This document shows, piece by piece, positions 1 to 12,000 of a stretch of 12,065 nt of DNA. Numbering within the stretch: position 1 is the first letter of the stretch; each line of letters begins with the position of its first letter. The notes under the pieces were generated by a model. The model did not search any database, was not told the DNA's origin, and worked only from the letters and a program-made list of their open reading frames with translations. The DNA lies in contig PCVE01000006.1 in assembly GCA_002762705.1 (NCBI GenBank), positions 20,293-32,357 on the forward strand, read 5' to 3'. Position numbers and translations under genes: made by a program. Origin of the DNA: Candidatus Woesearchaeota archaeon CG11_big_fil_rev_8_21_14_0_20_43_8. Lineage in GTDB: Archaea; Nanobdellota; Nanobdellia; Woesearchaeales; CG08-08-20-14.

Positions 1-3000
1 AGATATCTGTCGTCTTTATGGAAATTCTACTGGTAGCTGGACAGTCGTGAATCTTGATGCAAGTCCGATAGAAGACAAACGTCTCAATTTCACATGGAGC
101 GGCATGACCACGGGGTATTATAAATGGCATATCCGATGCTGGGATGATCTTGGATGGGAAGCCAACAGTAGCATAAGGAATCTGACTGTCGATAGAAGTC
201 CACCGACAATATTCAATCTCACAGTGACTCCGTCTGTCATAGGTTACAATCAAACTGTCATAATAAAAGTTAATGTCAGCGATTTCGCAAACGGCGTCGA
301 TCAAGTATGGGTAAATATATCTCGTCCCGATGGTGTTAGATTCAGCGCAAGGATATCCAACAAGACAAAATACCAATTTGAATATAACTATTCAGATACT
401 TTTGCGGCCGTCAAATATAATGTCACAATCTGGGCGAATGATACTGCCAATTTCAAGACAGAATCATCAAAAGTCTCTTTTGAAGTGAAGGTCAATGCTT
501 CTATGTACATCCAGACCGAGTATGATTTATATGTGCCAGGTGTTGATGTGAATCTTACATATCGCTCGACCGATTGGTGGGATGATGACTGGAATTTCCG
601 CCTTAACCTGACTGTAGATACTGGTTATGCGCCAAGGGCAGGGGATTGGGTCGTCAAGCACTTAGTGAATTTTGAAGATGTCATATCTGATCACGATGTG
701 TCAGGCATTGTTGATAATAACTCATTTCGCATGATCGATGAGAGCGGTAATTTTATCGCATTCGATTTCATACGGAATTTCTCGAACAATGACAGGATGC
801 TTAGGTGGAAACTTAACAATGGTTCGGCTGCTCTTGCAAAAGAGACCGCACATACATACTACATGTACTTTGATATAATCGAGAGCGGGCCGAAACCAGA
901 GATCGCCCATGGTTCTATGCCTAACGAATGGATGGTCTGCGCCGCAAGCACTACAGAATCATATTCATATAGCAAGAGCGCAGGAGACGGCACACTTGTA
1001 TCAAATCCTATGCTCAATGACGGTTATGGTGATGATGACACGCGGCATGTTATGCTAAGAGATTTCGATAATGATGGGGACTATGACATAGTGCTATCTC
1101 AAGGAAATCTCGGCGGGCCAAATTTTTGGATATTTGAGAATACAGATGACGACATGTTCACTTTAAACCCATTTGAAAGTCACAATCAGATGGACAATGG
1201 CTGGGGTGGAATGTGTTTTGGTGACTTCAACGAAGATGGCTGGATAGATTTCATCGGCGAAGGAGACAACGGAGATCCATATCTTTTCACGAATGATGGG
1301 GATGGGTCTTTCACACCAGGCGCCGCGCTCACTGACCCTGGCACGACATCTGCTGTTCCTATCTGCGGCGATTTCGACGGCGACAACAACATGGATTTCA
1401 TCGCGAGCAACAGAGGCGATTCAGAAGTCGATGCGGGTCTCCGACTGATGCTTGGAAATGGTGCAGGCGGATTCACTAGCATGGGCGACATAGCAAATTC
1501 AAATGTCACTGGTGCCGGGATAGATCAGGACAATCTCGGCGGATGGGCATATGATTATGACAATGATGGTGATCTTGATGTGCTTGCTCTTGATTGGGAG
1601 AATTCTATCGTCTATCTATACAAGAATGATGGGACTGGTATCTTTGAAAATAGAACTCAAGAAGGGTCACTTGGTGGAGCTAATTATGGTGGGGGTTCGC
1701 TTTGGGATTTCAATAATGATGGCTATCTTGATATAACGCGAGGTGACTATACAGGCACCGCGCCGAACAATGCCCAGATCCATCTTGGCACTGGTGTGGC
1801 AGGCGCGCCGTTCGCGGCGATCTCTACGATCTCTACGTTCAATGCAGAGAACAGCATGTCCTGCGCAGGACCAGATTGGTATAAAGATCTCACGATCACT
1901 GAAGGGTCTACAGAATACCGCATGCAGGGAGCATCGGCAATATATTCAGATGCGAATTTCACTGGCTTTTTGACTATTGTCTTACAGAATCAGAGCGGAT
2001 CAGATTGGATAACTTCAGAAGTAATAGTGAATGCCCAGAAAAACACTACAGGTCCTGATCTGATGCTGCAGCCGGAATGGCTTGCTGGTGGTGGATTCAA
2101 CACAGGCGCATATGAAGATGGTGATTACAGGGTATATGCGAATTTCACCGGTCCCGATGGCAATATACTCAAGAACGCTACCGGACACAATATCGAGGCC
2201 AGTTCTGTTTTCTCGATCACAAGGGCGCCGAAGATAAATTCAGTTTCGGCATCACCGTCGGTCGCGGGCTATGGGTACAATATCACATTGACTGCGAATG
2301 TGACATTCCCTGCGCCGATCGATGCGGTATGGGCGAATATCACGTTACCTAATGGGACTGTGCTTGGATTAGAATTGGACAATGGGGCGGGCGGTGATAT
2401 ATATACTGTGACTATCCCTGGCGATTATCATCTTGGTGATCATTATTATGTCGTGTATGCCAATGAATCCTCTGCATCCGGATTCACGTCAAACACAACT
2501 CTTCTTTCTTATGAAATCGCCGCGCAGTCATCTGTCTCGCTTGACACAGTAGATGAAGTCTATTTTGCCAACCAGATTGTAGAGCTCACAAGTCCGTTTG
2601 AATGGGTGGATCCTGATTGGACTTTCAGGGTAGGACTCACGCTTGATTCCAAGGGTTTTGATCGTGTGGATGCGACACTCTGGGAAAGAGTGAATTTCTC
2701 TGAACTATTTCTGCAGTCAGGATATTCATCTGAATTTGACAACAATTCGATACGTGTCGTTGAATACATGGGCAATGGAACACCGATAGTCTCTAATGCA
2801 TCTGCGACTGGCATGGGTCGATATTCAGTGCCTTTCCGCTGGATACCTCATCCGGATTTTGATGGGATCTCTAATGCGATAGGTATCATACAGATTGTCG
2901 CAGACGGGACAACTCTATCTGGTCGTTCACGATATTATCTGGTATATTATGATCTTGAATTATACGGTCCAAAAAATCCGCAGACATTTGCTGATTCAGA

Positions 3001-6000
3001 CATAGTAATGGGGAGCGGATGCAGCGAAAATTTTGTCATCGGTGTCTACTTTTGGGGTGATGTATGGTATTCACAGATCATGGCTGGTGGTTCTTTTGGA
3101 GCAGCCACTTATATCGATAATGTCGATACTGATAACCTTGATGATCGGTCTTGGGGTTCAGTGATTGGAGATTTCGATAATGATGGTGATTGTGATGTCG
3201 TCACTGGCGATGGTTATCAGAACCTGAATACTTTCTATTATTATGAGAAACTTGGGAGTGGCGCTAATTTTGCCGCAAAGAGGGCGGTAGGAACTGTTCA
3301 GAGTGCAAGCGGAAACTATATCATGGATTTCGCAGAAGGCGATTTCAATGAAGATGGAAATCTGGATATAATCTGGAGCGGAAACAATAACGATCTCTAT
3401 TATTTTGAAGGAGATGGCCATGGTAATTTCGATAAGAAGACAATCACGACTTCAGCAGGATGCAACGCAGGACGGGGAAAAGATTCAGGAGATCTGAATG
3501 AAGATGGTCATCTTGATTTTATCTGTGGGGCGAGTGTCGAGATGCTATATGCTTATCTTGGTGATGGCAATGGCAATTTCATCGAAAAAGCGCTCTTTGA
3601 TATTTCTGATCAGGATGATAATGCATATGGCGTATTCCTGGGTGATATCGATGCAGATGGCCATGTGGATATAATCGCAGCCCCAGGCGGACTATATGCC
3701 GGTGATCACCGGTTCTATAAAGGGCTTGGAAATCTTTCCTACCAATATCAATCAGTTCTATTCGATACAAATCAATATGCACATGGCGATGCATTTGATG
3801 TCGACAGAGATGGCGATGAAGATATCATCGTCGGCAATTCCGGTGGACAGGATCTGCTGTACTATAAGAGCACTGCTGGAAGTTTCCCATCAAGTCCGAC
3901 ATCAAGACCGATAGATAGCGCGAATGCCACTGGTCTTCGGGGAGCATCAGCACCTCCAAGGATGATGAAATATGGTGTTACGATGAGCACGAATGAGTTA
4001 TATGCAGCAGCGAACACATCTTCTGCTGTCCTGAACGCGAACTCTTCGATGTATGTGTATAATTATCTGGTCGTGCGCAACTGGACAGGCAGTGCATGGC
4101 AGACCATAAATGTCACAGTCAATGAGACTTTCCCGCGTGAGGTCGCAGCGGATGGACTCCTTGATCTCAGATCGCTATTCGCGTCATATGGGAACTGGAA
4201 CACTTCAAATCACATAAACAATACTTATAACATTTATTATGAAGCAAGAGCTGGGAACGGCAGCCTTCTATACAACAATGATGGCTCGCCGATCAATGGC
4301 TCTGTCGATTTTTTAATAGATATAGACACATACGGCCCTGGTATAACATCATTCACTGCGACAGAGAACTTGACTGGATATGGTGAACCGATAATCTTCT
4401 CTGCGTTCGTGACAGATGACACACAAGTGGATGCCGTATGGCTGAACATCACTTCAGCGAATGGAAGCAATTATATGGTCTCGATGTATGAGGACCAGAC
4501 AGATTATTGGGTGGGATTGAATGCGTTCAATGAGACATGGGCATGGGGTGACTATAATGCGACAATATTCACAAACGATACGCTCGGCAACAACAATAGC
4601 GCAACTCTTAGTTTCCAGATACGCGCGAAGCTGAACCTCAGCGCCGCTACAGAGCAGGAGATATATTTCGAGAATCAGATAGTCAGGCTTAGTTCAGCAT
4701 TCACCTGGCTTAACCAATCCTGGAGATATAGGGTTAGTGTGGAGATGAACGCGACATCGCACGATGTCTATAAAGCGCTTCTTGGGGGGTGGTTCAATTT
4801 CACAGAGATCCTTGCCCAAGAAGGCATCTCTGACTATCTTGACAACACATCTATTAGGGTTGTAGAATACTATGGGAATGGATCACTGAAGGTATTTAAT
4901 CCATCTGGATCAGGTGACAATAGATATCTTGTACCATTCAATTTCACATTCGATCCACAGTATTCTCCTGTTTCAAACGCTCGTATGAAAGTCAGATGGA
5001 ACGCGCCGAATATCACTAACGCGGGGGATAAGAGATATTTCTTCATATATTTCGATCTTGAATCATCACTGACTTCACCAAAGATGACAAAACCAAATGT
5101 CAAAATAACAAAATCAGACGGTTCGAAATGGTCATTTGTGGCGGCAGTCGACTATTATTCTAGGGTATATATGACGCGGAACAATCAAGATGGCACATTT
5201 GGTACAGGTACCGCGATCGAGGATCCTTTTGCTGGAGTAAGCTCAGCTACCAGGGGAATCACACAAGGGGATTTTGATAATGACGGTGATGAAGATATCA
5301 TCACAGGCAATGGTCAGGACAGGAATATCTATTATCTTGAACACACCGGAAACGGAAATTTCAACACTACTGTGATCGTCGGAAGATTGAGTTATGGAAA
5401 CAATGCATATGTTATGGATGCCGCCACAGGAGATTTCAACCAGGATGACAAGCTTGATTTCGTGTTCAGCTCAAATGATCAGGTTGTAGATATATTCTTT
5501 GGGCTTGGGAACGGAAGCTTCACTTGGGACCGAAACTACACAGTTTGCGCGAACTATGACCCGCGTGGCAAAGATGTCGCGGATATCGATGGTGACGGTG
5601 ACGAAGACATACTTGTCGCATGCAATGGTCTTGGCGATGTCAATGTGCTTTTGAACGATGGTACTGGATCATTCAGCCAATTCACAGATGTGAACCAGTC
5701 AGAGAACCAGCTTGTCGATCCTTATGGTGTTGGCTTGGGTGATTTCGATGAAGACGGAAAAATAGATGTACTTGCTGCTTATGGAGATTCAAATGACTTG
5801 TATCTTTATAGGGGATGGGGCACTGGGCTTTTTAAGGGCGGCATAAACACCCTTGACATGGATTATGGCTCTTATCATGGTCTTGCTGTCTTCGACTACA
5901 ACAATGATGGTCATCAGGATTTTGTCTCTGCCACATATAGGATGTGGTCGCCAGGTCATGTGTATTATTATGAAGGAAGAGGCGATGGTTATTTTGATTG

Positions 6001-9000
6001 GGTCACATGGACTGGCAAGGAGACAGTCATAAGCCCTTCATATCAGACTTTCAGCGTATCAGGGCCGTATGGAAATATTCCTTTCCCTTATGACATTGGT
6101 GTAATAGAGACAAGAAGCAATGTAAGCATCCCATCATGGGCGTACAATGACGGGACAACACCCGTGAATGCTCTTGTTTTCATCCAGATACAGAATTGGA
6201 CAGGTGCGGCATGGACAGATGTAGATATCATCCAGGATGATTATAGGTCAGGATCATCATTGCGAAGGATAAGTGTGAATGGTTCGATGGATTTCAAGCA
6301 GATCTTCTCAGCAGCCGGAAACTGGAACACGACAAATTCCACCAACGGTACCTACAGAGTCAGGGTCGAACTGAAGAACTTGTACAATAATACATTATAT
6401 GGGGATGACGGAAATCCATTCGCGACAACAGCCTATATCATGTTGAACACGACCGCTAATTTTACGATCGCTCTTGATACGGATCCACCGCAGGTGAATT
6501 CTTTCACATTAAGTCCAGAGAACGCCGGTTATGGAGCGACTATAACAGTCACCGCCAACTTAGAAGATGTATCTGGTGTCGATCTTGCCTGGGTGAATGT
6601 CACCACGCCTAATGGGACCATCATACAAAGAACCCTGAATCAGACTGGTACATATACATTCTCATCGACTGTGAGAGAGAATGAGACCTGGCAATGGGGA
6701 CAATACAATGTCACTTTATTCATGAATGACACAAAAGGTCACAATGGAACGATTTCAAAGAATTTCAGTGTGACTGCAAATAGTTCGATCGGTGTTGCGA
6801 CAGTCAAGAACGCATATCTTCCAAATGAGATCGTTGAATTGACAACCCCATATTCCTGGTGGAATGCATCGTGGAAATACAGAAAGCAGGTCAAGCTTGA
6901 TGGTTTTTCAGGGACGCGTTTCAAATCTTTGATAGAATTAAATGTCAATTTCTCACAGGAATTACATGACGCAGATGGTTCAATAGGCAATTTTGAAAAT
7001 GCATCACTAAGGATTATCGAATATGATCAAGTCACCGGACAACCTTTGGTATACAATAGTTCTGCTGGTGGTACCAAACGAAATGAAGTACCATATTATT
7101 TCTATCAGACAGATCCTTCATCATTCAATAAGATATATGATGCGAATCTCACTATGAGGTGGTGGGCGAATGGGACAACATCGCCTGATCAGGAAAGGGT
7201 ATATTATATCTATTTTGATATAGAAGAGAATTCTCCGCCAGTGAAATCCGCTCCAGGTTATGTCAATAAACGCATAAGCAGCATCGGCGCATGCAGCGAG
7301 AACTATATAATCACAGGGACGTCAACTTTAGGTTCATTATATTTTATAAAAAGCAATGATGATGGCACTTTCGCGACCCAGGATGCAGTTGATGCTGATG
7401 TCAGTTCAACCAATACCTGGGGTGTAGGCATAGGAGATTTTGATAATGATGACGATTGTGATTTCTTGTCTGGTGATAGCACGGGCCAGATCGATTACTA
7501 TAGGAAAAATGGGCCGGGTGATGATTTCACTGCTGTTCCTGGTGTAGGTACTTTCGAACCCAATAGTTATGGTATGGATTTCGCTGTAGAAGATTTCAAT
7601 GCTGATGGAAACCTGGATTTTGCTATGAGTGGAAATATGGGTGGACCAGGTACAGTCTATATCTACCTGGGCGATGGCACAGGCTCTTTTAATTTTTCAT
7701 CTGAAGTCGATCTACAGACCGGGGCCGGTCGTGGCAAGGATGCTGCGGATGTCAATGGTGATGGCTACATGGATCTTGTCGTCGGAACTAGCGGAGCGAA
7801 CATCTTTTATTATGAAGGCACAGGAAATGGAGGTTTCCAAGGAGCACAGGTAATAACGCATGCGTATACCAATCTATACGCCATCAGTCTTGCTGATTAT
7901 GATGGTGATGGTAAGTTGGATATCTTATCTCAAGAGACGAATAATGGTGGCCAGATGTACATTCATAGAGGTCAGGGTGGCGGTTCATTCGGTTCAGCAG
8001 AAGCCATCAATATCGATATGGATGATTATCCGCCACATGATAATTTTGATTTCAATAATGATGGTAAGATGGATATTGTGATGACTGATTATGATGCTGA
8101 AAATGTATTCTATATGATCGGACAGGGAAATGGAAATTTCACTTCTTATAGTCTGAATCCGATCGCTCCACCAGCTGTAGGCGCGAACAGGATGGGCATC
8201 TCTGCCCCAGTCCCTAAATATCCGCAACCGATCTCCACAGCGAGTTCAGTGATCCAGGCAGAGAGCCAGATAAGAAGCATCGCTTTGAATATAGGCAAAA
8301 CAACATTCAATTCTTATACAATGATAGCTGTGGATTATTATAATCTCAGTTCTGCAAAATGGCAGCTTGTCAAATATGTCGTCGATGATGTCGGCAATCA
8401 TACCAAGAATCCATCCTTGAAATCAGGTTCATCGATAAATCTGCGCGTAGAATTCGACAATGAGGATAATTGGAATACGACCAATAATATAAATGGTACA
8501 TATCGGATAAACGTGACACTTAAAGATGTTTTCAATCAGACACTTCGTAATGATAATGGGAGTCTTATGGAAATGCATTATAATTTTTCTATTATATATG
8601 ATACTGCCGGACCAAATCTATCAAATGTACTGCTCACACCAAATCCTGCTGGTTATGGAGCTAATGTCACCATACAGGTGGATATGAATGATCAGACTGG
8701 TATCGACGAAGCATTTGTCAATATAACCTATCCGAATATGACTTCTGATTACGTCCAGATGACTCCATTGACATCCCAAAGATATCAATATATCTTCAGT
8801 AAGGGATGGATGCTTGGAAACTATTCCATTGTCTTCTCAGTGAATGACACGCTTGGATGTAATTCGACCTATAATTATTCGATAATATTCAATGCGACGT
8901 TCGATCTAAATGCTTCAGTTGAGAAGAATATATATTATTCTGATGAGATTGTCCGCTTGACTTCTCCTTTCATCTGGTGGAACACTTCCTGGACATACAG

Positions 9001-12000
9001 ATCGGCTTTTGAGACTGTGGCAAGCGTGAATCCAAAACTTAATCCGCAGATAATATTCAGTTTCAATTTCAGTAATATAACAGAACAATACCTGCCTGGT
9101 TCGCAGTTCCTTGATTATTCTATCCGTATAATCGAAGTCAGCGCGAATGGATCGCTTATCGTCTTCAATGCCAGCAGGAGTGGTGATAAAAAATATCTGA
9201 TTCCTTTGAATTTCGAACCTGGTGATTATTATGATGATAGGGGAAATGCATATGGGTTGATAAAATTCATCATCCCTGGGACGATCAGCGCAGGACAACA
9301 GCGTTTCTTCAATCTCTATTACGATGTCTATGAAAACGGAAACAAGTCAAGTGATACACAGACATTCAAAGAGCCAAAGAAATTTGTGGTAGTGTCCCCG
9401 CAAGCCGGGACAGATATACAATCTGTCAGGTACAATTCGGCACAATCATTCTATAATCCCCAGATTGTTGGCGGGACTCCCTCAATACTGTCTGGAAATT
9501 ATAAACGTGGTGTATGCGTGGCGGATTTCGATAATGACAATGATTATGATATCATGGCAAGCGCAAAGACGGGTTCAGGACAATATGTATATTATTTCCG
9601 TAATGATGGGACGACCGCGACGGGTTTCACATGGATTGGACAAGGCGCCGTGAGTACTATGCTCCAACTTGGTTCATATTGGACCGAAGACATGACTGCT
9701 GGTGATTTCAACAATGATGGGAATATGGACGCGATCATTGGCGGCAACAATGGTTTCCTTTATCTTCTTGAAGGAGACGGTACTGGAAGCTTCAATACTG
9801 AAAGGATAACATCAACGTCGTTATGCGATGCCACAAGAGGAAAAGATACTGCGGATATAGATGGCGATGGGACACCAGATTTCATATGCGGCGAAAGTGG
9901 AGGTGGACGGGCGTATGCATATATCAGCGATGGTGAAGGGGGATTTACAGAGACGCTGATGTTCGATCCGATATTCACCACAGACCCATATGGTGTCTCC
10001 ATGGCTGATCTTGATGTGGATGGATATACTGATATACTATTCGGCGGCGCCGGCAATGGGGAGTTCAGATTCTATAAAGGCAATGGCACATTGACTGAAT
10101 GGGCTGACATGTGGCAGGCTTTCGATACAGATAGATACACTTCGATGGATACATTCGATTTCGACAACGACAATAAATTGGATGCAGTTGTCACCATATA
10201 TGATGGGAACGACGCAGGTATCTATTATGGTGATGGTGATGGCACTTTCGGCGCTTATAACGCATTCAATGATCCATCAAACTATTTTGTGAATGCGCTT
10301 TCCATTGGTGTGCCTGAGCTTCCTTTGCAGCCGGAACTTAGATGGAGCAGTCCCGCGACAAAAGCGGAGAGCGATGTCCCATCAAGGATATTGAATCTTG
10401 GCGACACTGCCTTTAAGACATATGTCTATCAGCGGATAGAATACCAAAGGAACATCTCGAATATATCAAGTTCATTCGAGCTCTTCAGCGGGACAGTTGA
10501 ATCAGGTGCAATCTCAGATACACAATCGAGCGATGATAGTTATCATAGATTCAAAGAGACAGCAGGCGATGATCTTTCATTATATTATAATTTCACTGGT
10601 TTCTCACTGCCATCATACAATAAAGGGCTTGGCAAGATAACTGTGACACTTGAAGGACACTGGACAAATATATCGATCACAGAATCGATCAATATATCAC
10701 TCTACAATTTCGCCGATGGCATAAATTACACTTTGGATGATAAACTGATCAAATCAAGCAATGATCTAAGCATTGTGAATACGCTTACGTCAAGCCAGAC
10801 AAATATCTCTAAATTCATCGACCCTACAAATGATGTCATAAGAGTGAATCTCCGTGATTCAAAGCCAAATGACGGAGTCGCTGCCCATCTGTTTGTCGAT
10901 CATATATCTGTCAATCTGTATTTCTGGGAGAATCTTACAGGTGTCGTGAATGATTCTCTTGAGACGACGACAATAAATGGTCTTACTAATCTAAGGAGTG
11001 TATTCTATTCTTGGGGCAATTGGAACACTTCATCAAGCCCTGATGGTACATATCGGGTATTTACTGATCTTCGTGATCCATATGGCAATACATTGAATGA
11101 TTCGACAGGAACATCATTCACTCATAAAGATGCAGAATTCCAGATAAGTGAACAGAATGAAGGACCCGCATTCACAAATTTCATAGTGACTCCTAATCCA
11201 GTCGGATATAATTATGGATTCAATGTGAGTATCACAGCACAGGACATCAATTCAATCGACACTGTCTGGATGACTGTTTTCATGCCTGATGGAGAAACGA
11301 ATCATACATTGCTGAACATCACAAAATACACGTTCAGATCGAGTCATAACACCACTTGGGTATATGGTGATTACAATGTCACAATATATGCAAATGATAG
11401 TCTTGGAGCGATAAGCAGCACTTCAACGATAGTCGTTGTGGCCGCGAAGGCATCTATCACTCTCGATGTGCCAAGTGATGTCTACATGCCAAATCAGACT
11501 GTCACTTTAAATCCATCGCTTATCGATGAACTTGATTATGTCACATTCGATTCATTCATCGCAATGGGTGTGATCGGCAACCTGACCACATTCAGTGCCC
11601 TTGCAGATGATTGCAAGATCACTAAAGGAACAGGCACCGAAAGCCAATACACACAGACTTTCATAGATGATTCAACAAGGCAGACAATCATAGAAAGTTC
11701 CTATGAACTTGATGTGAGATATGGTTTTGATAATTTGAGTTTCACGAACCAGACCGGAAATATTGTCTATGGTATAAACATAACATTCAATGGACAGTTC
11801 GCTGATGGTTCAGGTGAATCCCTTGATATGTATCTATATGATTTTAAAAATCAGTCATGGATGCTTCTTGATTCTGTAATTTCAGATATATCATCTGACG
11901 TGAATGTCAATGAATATATCTCAGATGCATATCTGAACAATTATTTCAATAGCACTGGTGGATTGTCATTGAGATTTGTGGATTCTGAACCAGGAGATGG

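Larger units (their letters stand above)
8606..11161 (+). repeat. Super-repeat unit 5 (A5-B5-C5-D5 with inserted E domain)
   Basis: 852 residues, about 150 more than units 2-4. A5 (8606-8905) has 'AGYGANVTIQVDM', 'AFVNITYPNMT' and 'GNYSIVFSVNDT', with about ten sequons. The linker 'IYYSDEIVRLTS' leads into B5 (8906-9349): 'FIWWNTSWTYR', 'DYSIRIIEVSANGS', 'KKYLIPLNF' and 'FFNLYYD'. C5 (9350-10315) is the propeller. D5 is split: its first half (10316-10477, with 'RILNLGDTAFKTYVYQRIEY') aligns with D4, and its second half (10931-11161, with 'LTNLRSVFYSWGNWNTSS' and 'DGTYRV') aligns with D2. The 151-residue E domain sits between them; without it the unit would be 701 residues, the normal length. 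Confidence 0.87.

Noticed and set aside
7748..7774. Dockerin or EF-hand type calcium motif (DVNGDGYMD and similar)
   Set aside because: The loops resemble dockerin motifs, but they recur every ~50 residues with beta strands and G-x-G-x-F turns between them, as in FG-GAP/VCBS propellers. Dockerins have two closely spaced loops with helices.
8915..9298. A 127-codon open frame on the - strand
   Set aside because: It lies opposite a conserved part of B5 and the end of A5 in the long + frame, has no recognisable domain, and its composition follows from the complementary strand. Shorter open frames on both strands (for example - strand 1186-1509 and 9760-10056, + strand 1551-1736) are rejected for the same reason.
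3473..9847. R-G-K-D as an integrin-binding RGD-like ligand
   Set aside because: The tetrapeptide is not RGD, its conserved place six residues before a calcium loop favours a structural role, and there is no sign of a host with integrins.
1061..10183. Short direct DNA repeats of the gatttcgataatgat type, as a CRISPR or mobile-element trace
   Set aside because: They are degenerate, in frame, and encode the Asp-rich calcium loops; spacing and flanks are explained by propeller blades. No inverted repeats or transposase are present.
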